Shown one piece after another: positions 10,014 through 20,138 of a stretch of 64,000 bases of DNA (its first letter is position 1; every line of letters begins with the position of its first letter). Source of the stretch: Erythrobacter sp. WG (GTDB lineage Bacteria; Pseudomonadota; Alphaproteobacteria; Sphingomonadales; Sphingomonadaceae); the NCBI RefSeq assembly GCF_026586795.1, contig NZ_JAPFGY010000014.1, positions 1-64,000 of the forward strand, written 5' to 3'. The translations under genes and the position numbers were made by a program. A model generated the notes under the pieces. That model searched no databases, was not told the DNA's origin, and saw nothing but the letters and a program-made list of their open reading frames with translations.

Positions 10014-12932
10014 TTGTCTTACTCGGAAACCGCTGGCTTGCGCCTGTCGCGCAAGGCCTTGATGCTTGCTGCCGTCGCCGCGATCCCGCACGCCGCCTTC
10101 GCAGCGGAAACCGCCGCCCCGCTCGCCGAGGCCGCCGCGACGGCGGATGCGGAGGCCGACGCGGACGCGGATGCAGCGCTCGAGGCGGAGCAGGGGCCCG
10201 AAATCGTCGTCGACGGCAAGCGCCCGATCGCCGAATCCGAAGCCGAGGCGCTGCGCGTCCAGCGCCTGTCCGACAACCTCGTGACCGTCGCCTCGGCGGA
10301 CTCGGTGGGCCGCCTGCCCGACCAGAACATCGCCCAGGCCACCAGCCGCCTGCCCGGTCTCGCGGTCGAGCGCGACCAGGGCCAGGCGCGCTACATCTCG
10401 GTGCGCGGCGCGCCCAATTACTGGACCACGCTCTCCTTCGACGGGATCAACGTCGTCAGCCCCGAAGGCCGCGACGCGCGCTTCGATTCGGTGCCCTCGG
10501 CGATTGCCAAGATGATCGTCGTCTCCAAGGCGATCACCCCCGACATGCCGGGCGAGACCGTGGCCGGCAACGTCAACATCGTCACCCGCTCGGCCTTCGA
10601 CTATCCGGGGCTGAAGGTGCTCGGCAAGGCGGGCTTCGGCAAGGCCGAACTCGGCAACCGCAACGAATATGAAGGCAGCCTCGTCCTCGCCGACCGTTTC
10701 GATGCGGGCAGCGCGGGCGAGATCGGCGTGCTGCTGTCGGGCAGCTATTTCGAACGCAACATGATCACCGACAATTTCGAGACCGACTTCCGCGTTCCCG
10801 TGCGGGGCGACGGCACGCGCATCGACCAGCGCCCCGGTTTCCAGAGCCGCTTCTGGCCGCGCGAGACCGAGAACAAGCTCTACCGCCTGACCCGCAAGAA
10901 CTGGTCGGTCTCGGGCCGTCTCGACTGGCGACCCAACCCCGACAACGAGATCTCGCTGCGTTCGGTCTACACGATCTTCACTGACGACGAGGCGCGCGAC
11001 AACTACATCTTCGACCTCGACGACCGGCAGGGCGACCTTGTCACCAGCACGGCGGCCTGCCCCACGCTCACCAACCCGACGCCGACCACCTCCGGCTATG
11101 CCGACACTTGCACCGGCAGCACCCCGCTGACCGGCACCGTCTACGGCATCGACATCAACCAGCGCTCGACGCTGCGTGCCTTCCGCCAGTCGATCTTCAC
11201 CAACACCATCGAAGGCAAGCACACCTTCGGCGACAGCGGCGTGCGGTTCGAATGGCTGGGCAACTACACCCGCTCCAAGGACGACCGCTCGGTGGTCGGC
11301 GAGGCGCGCTGGGACAGCCCGGGCACGCGCACCCTGCGCCCGACGGTCGCCTACGACTTCACCGATCCGCAACTCGCCCGCGTCCGGCTGTTCACCACCA
11401 CCCAGCTGGCGAGCCCGACCCGCTTCCAGGCCGGCACCCCGGTGACCGCGATCGACACCTTCACCAAGCCGCTCTCCTCGCTGCGCGTGGGCGATCTCGT
11501 CGACACCACCGAGGCCTACACCGCCCGCGCGATCCTCGCCTATGACACCGCGTTCCTCGGCGGCGATGCGACCTTCAAGGCGGGCTTCCAGTTCGACCAG
11601 CGCACCAAGGAATCGATCAACAACGAGATCGTGCTGAACACGCCGGCGCAATTCGCGGCGGTCAACCTGTCGACCGACTACAACCAGTTCGCGATCGACC
11701 TGCCGTTCCAGGGCAAGATCCCGCTCGGCTACACCTTCCGCTACTTCGACACCGCCCGGATGCGCGCGGCCACCGATGCCGCGCGCGCCAATTTCCCCTT
11801 CGTGCGTGTCAACGGCGGGCGCGACGACTTCGAAGTGCGCGAGACCATCTACGCGGGCTTCGTGATGGGCACGCTGCGCTGGGACTGGGGCAGCATCCTC
11901 GGCGGCGTGCGCGTCGAGCGGGTCGAGAATACCGGCACCGCGCTCGGCACGGTGGGAACCACCTTGCGGCCGATCGAGGCGGAAAACGCCAAGACGCTGT
12001 TCTTCCCGAGCCTCCACGTCAACTACAACGTCTCGGACAACGGCAAGCTGCGCCTCGGCTACACCACCGGCGCGGCGCGCGCGGATTATGACCAGCTGCG
12101 CCCCAACGTCACGATCGACGATTCCAACCGCACCATTTCGGGCGGCAACCCGGGCGTGCGGCCGGAGCGTTCGTGGGGCCTCGATGCCTATCTCGAATGG
12201 TACGTGGTGCCGCAGGGCTACCTGATGATCGGCGCCTACTACCGCAAGGTCCGCGACGTGCTCTACACCGAGCGGCGCAGCTTCAACTCCGATGCGCTGA
12301 ACTTCGGCGGGGTCGACCGTTCGGACTACCAGTTCAGCGGCATCGCCAATGCCGGGCGTGGCCGCATCGTCGGGCTCGAGATGGCTGCCCAGCTCCAGCT
12401 CGAGCCGTGGACCGAGGATCTCGGCCTGCCCGCGTGGATGGGCGGCTTCGGGATCAGCGCTAACCTGACGCTGAACGAAAGCGAGGCGACCAAGCCGGCC
12501 GTGCTCAGCACCATCGCCACCGCGCCGAACGTTTTCCCGACGGTGCCCGCGCGCCAGGTCCGCCTGCCGGGCACCTCGGACTATGTCTACAACATCGGCG
12601 CCTATTACGAGAAATACGGCTTCTCGGCCCGCCTCCAGTACCAGAAGCGCAGCCTCTGGCTCGATGGCATCGCCAACGACGAGTTCGACGCGGGCGACAC
12701 CTACTGGGCGGCCGACGACGAGCTCGATTTCTCGATGCGCTATGCGATCACGCCCAATGTCGAGGTCTATTTCGACGCCTCGAACCTGCTCGACCAGCCG
12801 GGCCGCCGCTTCTCCGAGCCCGGGAACCTCTTGAGCGCGCAGGGCGTGGCGACGCCGTTCCAGGACAACCTGACGATCGAGTGGGAGCGGTTCGGCCGCC
12901 GTTACACCGGGGGCGTGCGCGTCAGCTTCTGA
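10014..12932 (+). CDS. TonB-dependent receptor, large Xanthomonas/Caulobacter type
   Basis: A 972-residue outer-membrane receptor. A signal peptide ends near AAFAAE and is followed by a low-complexity Ala/Asp/Glu stretch (about 35-60), the TonB-box-like EIVVDGKRP, then a plug with LPDQNIAQATSRLPGLAVERD and GAPNYWTTLSFDGINV. These plug motifs are characteristic of the large TonB receptors abundant in Caulobacter and sphingomonads, often for carbohydrates. The barrel ends GGVRVSF. The start is TTG after AAGGGGG; the next in-frame ATG (about 10061) would cut into the signal peptide. It stands alone: no degradative enzyme or regulator is adjacent. Confidence 0.93.
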   Translation: MSYSETAGLRLSRKALMLAAVAAIPHAAFAAETAAPLAEAAATADAEADADADAALEAEQGPEIVVDGKRPIAESEAEALRVQRLSDNLVTVASADSVGRLPDQNIAQATSRLPGLAVERDQGQARYISVRGAPNYWTTLSFDGINVVSPEGRDARFDSVPSAIAKMIVVSKAITPDMPGETVAGNVNIVTRSAFDYPGLKVLGKAGFGKAELGNRNEYEGSLVLADRFDAGSAGEIGVLLSGSYFERNMITDNFETDFRVPVRGDGTRIDQRPGFQSRFWPRETENKLYRLTRKNWSVSGRLDWRPNPDNEISLRSVYTIFTDDEARDNYIFDLDDRQGDLVTSTAACPTLTNPTPTTSGYADTCTGSTPLTGTVYGIDINQRSTLRAFRQSIFTNTIEGKHTFGDSGVRFEWLGNYTRSKDDRSVVGEARWDSPGTRTLRPTVAYDFTDPQLARVRLFTTTQLASPTRFQAGTPVTAIDTFTKPLSSLRVGDLVDTTEAYTARAILAYDTAFLGGDATFKAGFQFDQRTKESINNEIVLNTPAQFAAVNLSTDYNQFAIDLPFQGKIPLGYTFRYFDTARMRAATDAARANFPFVRVNGGRDDFEVRETIYAGFVMGTLRWDWGSILGGVRVERVENTGTALGTVGTTLRPIEAENAKTLFFPSLHVNYNVSDNGKLRLGYTTGAARADYDQLRPNVTIDDSNRTISGGNPGVRPERSWGLDAYLEWYVVPQGYLMIGAYYRKVRDVLYTERRSFNSDALNFGGVDRSDYQFSGIANAGRGRIVGLEMAAQLQLEPWTEDLGLPAWMGGFGISANLTLNESEATKPAVLSTIATAPNVFPTVPARQVRLPGTSDYVYNIGAYYEKYGFSARLQYQKRSLWLDGIANDEFDAGDTYWAADDELDFSMRYAITPNVEVYFDASNLLDQPGRRFSEPGNLLSAQGVATPFQDNLTIEWERFGRRYTGGVRVSF

Positions 12933-12962
12933 TTGCGGTGCGGTTCCGAGATCTGACGCAAG

Positions 12963-12998
12963 AACCGGCGGGGGCAGCGGTGCGCCCGCCGGTTTTGT
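12963..12998. terminator. Intrinsic terminator between convergent genes
   Basis: Inverted repeat AACCGGCGGG (12963-12972) and CCCGCCGGTT (12985-12994), followed by TTTTG on the plus strand. It sits between the end of the large TonB receptor and the end of the DUF11 operon on the other strand, so it can serve the receptor and possibly both transcripts. Confidence 0.7.
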
Positions 12999-13005
12999 GC
13001 CGCTG

Positions 13006-14943
13006 CTATTCGATCCGCGCGCGGAAGCGGATCGTGAAGCTGGGCTGCGCGGTCCCGCTGGTCGCTGCGGCCATCGTGCCGGTGGGTGCGATGCGGATGC
13101 CCGTGACCTGCCCGTCGAAGGTGCCGGTCGGGGTGTAGGTGAAATTGGTGGTGCCGCCGGGGGCTTGCGAGAAGGTCACGTTCGAACTGGCGAAGCTCAG
13201 CCCGCTTGCCGTGGCGCCGTTGGTGAAGGTCACCGGCGTGGTCACCGCATAGGCCATCTCCGCCGGCATGATGTCGACCACCACGACCGAGCTCGCATCG
13301 ACGGCGCCTGCACCGACGTTGCGCACGGTGATGGCGTATTCCACCACTGCGCCGGGGATCAGCTTGGGATTGACCGTGCCGTTGACCGGGTCCGAGATCA
13401 CCGCGCTGGTCTTCTCGATCTCCAGCAGCGCCATTGATCGGCGGGTGTTGGTGATGGTGCAGGTGATCTGATCGCCCGGGCGCAGGGTGATCGCGCCGCC
13501 GACCGTCGTCGGCAGGGGGGTGGTCGATCCCACCGTGGCATTGCTGCACGAAAGCGCAGCGGTGTAGTTGCCGAGCACAGTGGTGCCGGCTGCGACCTCG
13601 TCGACGGTGTAGCCCTGCGATGCGTTGACCAGCGTCAAGGTGGTGTCGCCGGTGCCGGAATTGATCGTTCCGCCCGAGCCGATGGTGGTCGAGGAGGCGA
13701 TCACCGAGGCGCCGCTCATGATCCGCACCGTGAACTGGTCGGTGCCGAACCGCCGCCCGCCCGAGCCCAGGAGCTTCCTCACTCTGAGGCGCGGCGGCGC
13801 GCCGAGCGAGAAGGTGCATACGAGGCTCTCGCCGAACTCAAGCTGGCCGATGTTGAGGTTGGTGGTGGCGGTGTTGGTGGGCAGGGCAGGGCGCGTGGTG
13901 CCCGAGGTGTTGGTGCAGCCCAGGATCGAGGCATAGGCCGTCAGCGGATTGGCGCTCCCTCCCGTCATTGCGACCCGGAGCGTGATCGGGATCCCGGCAG
14001 CCATGTTGAGCGGGGCGGTGGAAAACGGCCCGGTGCCGGTGCCGCTGGTCGTCCCGCTGCTGACGGTCGCGCCAGTTCCGGTCGAGGCGATCTGGAAGGT
14101 GAACTGGTCGGCGGTGCTGAGCCGCGTGCCGAGGATCTGGGTCTGCAGCCGGATCGTCGCGAAGCGGATCGCGAACATCACCCCCTGAAGCCCGCCCGAC
14201 TGGGTTTGCACCGTCACGCTGGTCGGGCTGTTGCTGCCGACGATATAGGCGCCGACCGTGCCGGGCGCGCCGGTGATGGTGACATTGCTGGTGCCCACGC
14301 CGCTGATCGGCGGCATGGTCGAACCCGAAATCGGCGGCACCGAATCGAGCAGCTGCCACGCGCCGCCATTGGTGGTGAAGCGCAGCGCCTCGCCATCGTT
14401 CGAGCTTTCGGCATCGGCGACCACGAAGGAATAGACCGTGACGCCGCCGCCCGCAGGCGGGGTGACGGCGATGTTGGTGATCGCGATCGTGCTGGTGCCG
14501 GACTGCGCGGAATAGAGCACCGGGCGGCCGGGAATGTTGAGGAAGGCCGAATTGCCCACCGCCGCGCCGACCCATGAAGGCGCGTCATCGGCAACATAGG
14601 CAGGATTGGTTCCCGTGACCCGCGCATTGAAGGTCAGGGTCGAACCGTCGGGGAGGGTGAAACTGAGGTTCTGCCCCGAAGCGCTGCGCGCGGTGGCATC
14701 GTTGTAATTGGCAAGGTTGAGCCAGCAATAGGTCTGCCAGCTTGCGGGCGCGGTGCCCTGATTGCCGGCGGGCGCGCAGTTCTGCGCCTGTGCCCCGGCA
14801 CTCCACATCATCCCGCAGATCATCAGCAGCATCGCCATCAGGCGACGCAAGGAGGATCCTGTCCCGAACATTCCGGCGGGATAGCCGATCATGGTAAACA
14901 GCCGGTTAGCCAACCCCTTGCACGCTGCCTGGGCCATCGTCAC
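13006..14943 (-). CDS. Secreted DUF11/SpaA-like repeat protein, last gene of surface operon
   Basis: Up to 645 residues. A hydrophobic signal (LMAMLLMICGMMWSAGAQAQ) is followed by a beta-rich, Thr/Ser/Gly-rich body with few charged residues. Around residues 360-470 there are collagen-binding/prealbumin-like segments (QGYTVDEVAAGTTVLGNYT). The C-terminal part is DUF11-like: LEIEKTSAVISDPVNGT then IPGAVVEYAITVRNVG. No LPXTG or membrane anchor is visible, so it is probably exported and held by a partner. The start is uncertain: GTG 14943 overlaps the preceding stop by 4 bases, ATG 14937 and ATG 14892 are alternatives, and the later ones give a more normal signal peptide. It is translationally coupled to the barrel protein. 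Confidence 0.78.
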   Translation of the reverse strand: MTMAQAACKGLANRLFTMIGYPAGMFGTGSSLRRLMAMLLMICGMMWSAGAQAQNCAPAGNQGTAPASWQTYCWLNLANYNDATARSASGQNLSFTLPDGSTLTFNARVTGTNPAYVADDAPSWVGAAVGNSAFLNIPGRPVLYSAQSGTSTIAITNIAVTPPAGGGVTVYSFVVADAESSNDGEALRFTTNGGAWQLLDSVPPISGSTMPPISGVGTSNVTITGAPGTVGAYIVGSNSPTSVTVQTQSGGLQGVMFAIRFATIRLQTQILGTRLSTADQFTFQIASTGTGATVSSGTTSGTGTGPFSTAPLNMAAGIPITLRVAMTGGSANPLTAYASILGCTNTSGTTRPALPTNTATTNLNIGQLEFGESLVCTFSLGAPPRLRVRKLLGSGGRRFGTDQFTVRIMSGASVIASSTTIGSGGTINSGTGDTTLTLVNASQGYTVDEVAAGTTVLGNYTAALSCSNATVGSTTPLPTTVGGAITLRPGDQITCTITNTRRSMALLEIEKTSAVISDPVNGTVNPKLIPGAVVEYAITVRNVGAGAVDASSVVVVDIMPAEMAYAVTTPVTFTNGATASGLSFASSNVTFSQAPGGTTNFTYTPTGTFDGQVTGIRIAPTGTMAAATSGTAQPSFTIRFRARIE

Positions 14944-17900
14944 CGCCCCAGCCCGAGGAAGCCGAAGGTGTCGGCATCGATCTTCACCCTGACCGCGGCG
15001 AAGACGCCCTTGTCGGTGTTGCGCGCGGCGCCGAAATCGCGGTCGCGGAAGCCTTCGATGTTGTAGCCGACGGTGAGCAGCACGCCCTTGGCCGCGACCA
15101 CGCCGAGCGTCGGGCCATAGGCGAAGCGGGTCTCGCCGTCGGTGACGTTGGCGCGCACCGTTGCGCTCGCGCCCAGTTCGAACCGCTCGCCGATCCCGAT
15201 CCGCCCGTCGGCGCCGACCAGCACCGAGCTTGCCTCGAAGTCCTCGCCCTCGAAGCGGTCGAGGCTGTAGCGCCCGCCGACGAACAGGGCGAGCTCATGG
15301 CGGCGCACTTCGGCACCGTCATCGTCAGCCCCGCGCGGGGAGAAATTGGCCGAGAGGCTGGCGACGAGCCGGCGCGAGGAGGCGTTGCCGTCGACGATCA
15401 GCGCGGTGCGCCCGGCGCCCTCGGCCTCGCCCGCCACCGCGCCGGTGACGCGGTCGCTGCGGAATTCGAGCCGGCCAAGCATCGCGAGCGGGCTGGCGTC
15501 GGGACGGTGCGCGAAGGCGAGGCTCGCGTCCATGATCTCGGTCGTCGCGCCGCCGGCGCTCGTCGCGCGGGTCCAGGTCGCGCCCGAGCCGACCAGGCTG
15601 CCTTCGCCAAGCTGGCGGATCGCGCCGAAGGTGACGCCCGTCCGGTCCGCGCTCTCGCCGTCGCGCAGCTCGCCGCGCAGGGCGAGGCTCCAGCGATCAC
15701 GGCGCCAGGCCGCGCCGAGCGTTGCGGCGGTGAAATCCTCGAATTGCAGGCCGCCGGTCAGCTGCCCGCCGCTCGCCGGGGGCTGGGCGGGGTTGACGAT
15801 GCCGCCCGCGCCCGGATTGCCGCCGATGGTGCGGTTGCCGTCGAGCGTCGCATCAATGGTCAGCGCCTTGGTCACCTGCAGCGTCTGGGCGATGCCGAAG
15901 GCGGCGAAGGTGCGGGTGCCGCTCTCTCCGATCCCGTCCTGGCCGAGGCTGGTGGCAAGCTTGCCCCCCTGCCACGGCACGACCTCGATCCCGCCGCGCA
16001 GCTGGCGCGCCTTGATCGTCTCGCCCTCGGACACCTCGTAGGTCGCGGCGAGCCGGACATCCTGGGTCAGCGCGTAGCGCACGCCCACCCGGTGGCGTGC
16101 CGGCAGGTCGAGGCTCTCCGCCTTGCCGAGCGCAACGGACGTGCCAGCCGACACCTCGAGCCGGTTGTCGAACAGCCGCTGGGTCGCCCCGGCCTCGAGC
16201 ACGGTCGAGGAGGCGCTGCCGCCGTTCGCCAGCCGGTCGTCGAAATGCACGAGGCCGAGGCGCAGGTCGGTGTTCTTGCGGGTCAGCACGAACTGGCCCT
16301 GCGCCGCGCGGCGGCGCGCGGTGTCGGTGAGGCTCTCGTCCTGCCAGAGGCTGCCGACGAAGCTCAGCTGCTCGCTGAACAGGATGCGCCCGTCGGCGCC
16401 GATCTTGCGGCGGCCCTGCTCGGCGGCGTTCTGCTGGCCGATGCCGTAAGCGGCATCGACCTGGCGGGCATAGGCGATGAGATCGAGCTTGCCGGTCTGG
16501 TGCTGGGCTTCGACCAGCCAGCCCGTCGATTGTTCGCCCTCGCGGCGGCTCATGCCGAACTCGGCGCGGATTTCGGTGTTGTCGCCGATCCTGGCGAGCA
16601 GGTCGACCGCGCCCAGGTCGGTGCGCAGCGCCTCGCCCCGCTGATCCTCGAGCCCGGCGTCGGAGATCGCGGTCGCGCCGATCCGCAGGCGCCCGTCGGC
16701 GGTGGTCCAGTCGGCGCGCACCCCGGCGTTCAGCTCGGGCTCGCCGTTGTCGTCGGCCTCGAACTCGATGACGATGACCTGCGGGTTCAGGTTCTCGTCG
16801 CGGCTCAGCACGGGCGCGGCGAAGCGGATCGTGCCCGACAGCAGGTCGATGTCGTAATCGGTGAAGCGCACCAGTTCGCGCACCGAGACGATCAGTTCCG
16901 AACGGAAGCGGTCGCGCACCTCGATCGTCACGCGCTCGGAATTGGGCAGGATGCGGCGGCTGGCGAGGGTGTAGGGGCCGGTGATGCCCTGGCCCTGGAT
17001 CTCCTGCCGGCGGAAGCGGCTGGAAATCCGCGCGGCAAAGCCCTGCGCCCGCAAGCCGCCCAGCCGTGCCTCGCCCTTCACCCCGGTCGCGGTGCGGTTG
17101 TAATTGGCGAGCCGGGTCTGATTGAAGGCGGTCTGGAAGTCGCCGTAGAGCGCGTAGAAGGTCGCCGTCTCGATCCGCACGTAGAGCTTGTCGCGGCTGG
17201 CGGCGTCGAACTGGCGGGCCGAGGCGTCGCCGAACACGGTGTAATAGGCCTGCGGATCGATCGCGCCGAGCACGTTGGTGTCGCTGCGCTGCTTCGCGCT
17301 GTCATAGGCGAGGGTGAGCAGGTATTTGCCGAGCACGCGGCCCTTGGCATAGAGCGCGACGCGCGCGTCGTCGCCCAGATCGCTGTCGAACTGGCCGGCG
17401 CGTTCCATGTTCTTCGCCACCGAACGCGCCCCGATGGTGCCTTCGCCGAGGCCGATGATGGTCCATTCCACCGCGCCCGGCTCGATCCACGCCTCGAGCT
17501 CCTGGCGGCGGGTGATCTCGCCGTCGTCGAAGGTGAAGCCCAGACGCAGCGCGCCGCTGACGAAGGTCGGGGCGAGCTCGATGCGGGCGATCCCCTCGCT
17601 GCCCTCGACGGTCCAGCGCGCGGCCATGGGCGCCATGCCGGTCAATTGATTGAGCTGCTGGCGGTCGATCTGCTCGGCGCTCTGGTAGGGCGCGTTGAGG
17701 GTGAAGCTGCCCGAGATGCCTTCGCGCAAGGGGCGGCCGTTGCGGTCGAGCACGCGGATCGCCAGCACCGGGCGGGTGCGGCCGTCGGCAACGAGGGTGG
17801 ACTGAGCGGGCAGGAACTCGACCTTGGCGGGCGCGCGGGTGAAGAACACCTCGCGGGTGAAGGTCTTGGAGACCTCGCCGAAGGAGTTAAGGATCCGCGC

Positions 17901-20114
17901 CTCGAGCACGGTCTTGTCGGTGAGCAGCGGCACGGCGCGCCAGGTGCTGACGGAGAACACCCCGTCGGGGTTCTGAATTCCGTCGAAGGCGTTCGGGTTC
18001 ACCGGCTTGCCGTCGACGAACAGCTGCACGCTCTGCCCGCCGCGATGGCGCACGGCGACCCGGATCGCGGGCGCGCGCGGGTTGGCATCGACGGCGGGGG
18101 CGATGAAGCCGTCCTCGCCATCGCCGAGCGCGACGAAATCGGTCACGGCAGGGGCGGGGGTGTTGGTGGGCGCCTTGGGCGCCTGCGCTGCGGGCGCAGC
18201 CTGCTCCCCGGCCGGCGCCTGAGCGGACGCGGGGGCGGACTTGGCCGGCGCGGGTTTGGCGGGCACGGCGCCCTGCGGCAGGACCGCGTGGAAATCGGCC
18301 ACCACCAGGCTTCCGCCCTGGCCGATCGCGAAGCGCGAAGAGCTGCTTCCGGCGTTGCGGGTCGAACGCGAGCAGTCGACCAACCGCGCGCCGTCGGGCA
18401 GGGTCATGCGGGCGACCTGCACCACGTGGGTGCCGGGCACCACCCCCTCGAAGTGGTAGCGTCCGTCGGCATCAGTGACCGCGAAGCTGCCGTCCTCGAG
18501 CATCACCCGGACATTGCCGAGGCCGACGCGCTCCTTCTCGGGCAGGCGGCAGTCGCCCACCGTGACCCGGCCGATGATGGTCATCCGGTCGCCAATCCCG
18601 TCGCGTTCGATGTCGAGCGGAACGCTGGTGCGGGAGGTGCGGCCGAATGCGTCGCGGGCGAGGGCCTCGTTGAGGACGCGGCCCGAGGGGGCATCCGGGC
18701 GCACGCTCATCGCATAGGTGACGCGCACGCTGGCGGCGGCGGGGATATCGCCGAGCTTAAGGCTGAATTGGCGACCATCTGGTACAAAAGTAACCGCATC
18801 GGTTACTCTGCGGCCGTCGACGCGGATCGAATCCGGACGCACCCGGAGCCAGCGCGACGGGGTGTCCACCAGCGTCACCGCGCGGCGCAACCGCGCCGGA
18901 TCGTCGTTGCGCACGATAATCGTGTAGAAAACGAGATCGCCCGGGCCAGCCCGGGTGCGCGAGGCGCTCTTGCTGATCGCGAGGTTCTGGCCGGGGTAAT
19001 CCACCGGAATATCGACCTCGAAAGGTGTGGGATCGTCGAGCACGAAGACGTCGCCGAAGGATCCTTCGCGGATCACGTATTCCCTGCCGTCGGGCCTTCG
19101 CGCCTGCGCGATCACTGCGCGCGGCGCCTGGGAAGGGGCGGTGAAGGGCGCGGGCGGTTCGACCTGCAACCGGAAGCGGCCCTGGGTGGTGAGCGGGAAC
19201 CAGAATTCGCCCGGTCCCATCGGCATCGTGCGCCCTGCCGCGTCGGTGATTGCCTGGCCGGTGACGACGCTCGACGGCCAGCGGGTCACGCCGTCCTCGG
19301 CAAAGACGGTCGCGGGCGCGCCGGTGTCGGCGCTGACCAGCGAAACGCGCGCTCCGTCCACGGGCGCGCCGGTTTCGCTGTCGAATACGACGCCGAACGG
19401 GTCGACGAGCACGGTGACGTCGGCGGTGACCATCACATCTTCGCTGCCCGGCCGCATGGCGGCGACGGTGATGCGCGAATCCGGGCCGACGCTGAGCCGG
19501 CAGTCCTCCTGCACGAGGGCCGGCGGAATGCGCATGGTGTCGATCACGCCGGCAAAGACGCCGCTGTCGGCCGCGGTCTCGAACACGGTGAGGGTTTCGC
19601 GGTCGCCTTCCTCGCTGGTCAGCACGACGGTGAGCGTTTCGATGGCCGCCGGATCGCGGTTCGCGCTGGCGGCGGACACCTCGAAGAACAGCGGTTCGCC
19701 CCCCCGCAGCTGCTCGGCCGGGGTGACGTTGACGGTGGAGACCGCAGCGACCGCCTGTCCGCGCGGGGCGAGGCTGGCGATGGCAGTGCTGCGCAGAAGC
19801 TGGATCGGTCCGGGCGCCACACCGCATTGCGGGGCGCGATAGACGATCTGCGAGCCGGACCCGTTGCCCCGGCGGTAAACCTTGATCGCGGGGGGGGCGA
19901 CCGGGAGGGCGAGGACGTCGAAGATGACGGGGTTGCTCGAAACCCGCCGCGGCCCTCCGTCGGCATCCCAGCTGGCCTCGGCGATGTTGGTGACGGTGCG
20001 TATCGCAGGCCCGTCACCGGCCTGTGCGAAAGCCCCCTCCGCGGGCGCGCTGACACACAGCACTGCTGCGAGCAGTGCCGTGGCAAGGCGCCTCATGGAG
20101 GGGGCTACACGCAA
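14940..20114 (-). CDS. Giant DUF11 protein with C-terminal outer-membrane barrel
   Basis: A 1724-residue exported protein. A signal peptide (about 1-30) is followed by a short module with TNIAEASWD and VSSNPV shared with the operon's small proteins. Then come beta domains, a DUF11-like domain (about 376-500, LAISKSASRTRAGPGD), and a carboxypeptidase-regulatory/SdrD-B-like domain (about 512-590, GLGNVRVMLEDGSFAVTDAD). A Pro/Ala/Lys linker (about 615-655), Ig-like segments, and from about residue 880 a region of some 840 residues of alternating strands that looks like a large outer-membrane barrel complete the protein (for example TFYALYGDFQTAFNQTRLAN). It ends GFLGLGR, without the usual terminal phenylalanine. 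It is flanked by secreted DUF11 proteins, so a role as their anchor, exporter or display platform is plausible but unproven. Confidence 0.85.
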   Translation of the reverse strand: MRVAPSMRRLATALLAAVLCVSAPAEGAFAQAGDGPAIRTVTNIAEASWDADGGPRRVSSNPVIFDVLALPVAPPAIKVYRRGNGSGSQIVYRAPQCGVAPGPIQLLRSTAIASLAPRGQAVAAVSTVNVTPAEQLRGGEPLFFEVSAASANRDPAAIETLTVVLTSEEGDRETLTVFETAADSGVFAGVIDTMRIPPALVQEDCRLSVGPDSRITVAAMRPGSEDVMVTADVTVLVDPFGVVFDSETGAPVDGARVSLVSADTGAPATVFAEDGVTRWPSSVVTGQAITDAAGRTMPMGPGEFWFPLTTQGRFRLQVEPPAPFTAPSQAPRAVIAQARRPDGREYVIREGSFGDVFVLDDPTPFEVDIPVDYPGQNLAISKSASRTRAGPGDLVFYTIIVRNDDPARLRRAVTLVDTPSRWLRVRPDSIRVDGRRVTDAVTFVPDGRQFSLKLGDIPAAASVRVTYAMSVRPDAPSGRVLNEALARDAFGRTSRTSVPLDIERDGIGDRMTIIGRVTVGDCRLPEKERVGLGNVRVMLEDGSFAVTDADGRYHFEGVVPGTHVVQVARMTLPDGARLVDCSRSTRNAGSSSSRFAIGQGGSLVVADFHAVLPQGAVPAKPAPAKSAPASAQAPAGEQAAPAAQAPKAPTNTPAPAVTDFVALGDGEDGFIAPAVDANPRAPAIRVAVRHRGGQSVQLFVDGKPVNPNAFDGIQNPDGVFSVSTWRAVPLLTDKTVLEARILNSFGEVSKTFTREVFFTRAPAKVEFLPAQSTLVADGRTRPVLAIRVLDRNGRPLREGISGSFTLNAPYQSAEQIDRQQLNQLTGMAPMAARWTVEGSEGIARIELAPTFVSGALRLGFTFDDGEITRRQELEAWIEPGAVEWTIIGLGEGTIGARSVAKNMERAGQFDSDLGDDARVALYAKGRVLGKYLLTLAYDSAKQRSDTNVLGAIDPQAYYTVFGDASARQFDAASRDKLYVRIETATFYALYGDFQTAFNQTRLANYNRTATGVKGEARLGGLRAQGFAARISSRFRRQEIQGQGITGPYTLASRRILPNSERVTIEVRDRFRSELIVSVRELVRFTDYDIDLLSGTIRFAAPVLSRDENLNPQVIVIEFEADDNGEPELNAGVRADWTTADGRLRIGATAISDAGLEDQRGEALRTDLGAVDLLARIGDNTEIRAEFGMSRREGEQSTGWLVEAQHQTGKLDLIAYARQVDAAYGIGQQNAAEQGRRKIGADGRILFSEQLSFVGSLWQDESLTDTARRRAAQGQFVLTRKNTDLRLGLVHFDDRLANGGSASSTVLEAGATQRLFDNRLEVSAGTSVALGKAESLDLPARHRVGVRYALTQDVRLAATYEVSEGETIKARQLRGGIEVVPWQGGKLATSLGQDGIGESGTRTFAAFGIAQTLQVTKALTIDATLDGNRTIGGNPGAGGIVNPAQPPASGGQLTGGLQFEDFTAATLGAAWRRDRWSLALRGELRDGESADRTGVTFGAIRQLGEGSLVGSGATWTRATSAGGATTEIMDASLAFAHRPDASPLAMLGRLEFRSDRVTGAVAGEAEGAGRTALIVDGNASSRRLVASLSANFSPRGADDDGAEVRRHELALFVGGRYSLDRFEGEDFEASSVLVGADGRIGIGERFELGASATVRANVTDGETRFAYGPTLGVVAAKGVLLTVGYNIEGFRDRDFGAARNTDKGVFAAVRVKIDADTFGFLGLGR

Positions 20115-20138
20115 GACCCTGTTTTCCAGATCAGTGCC

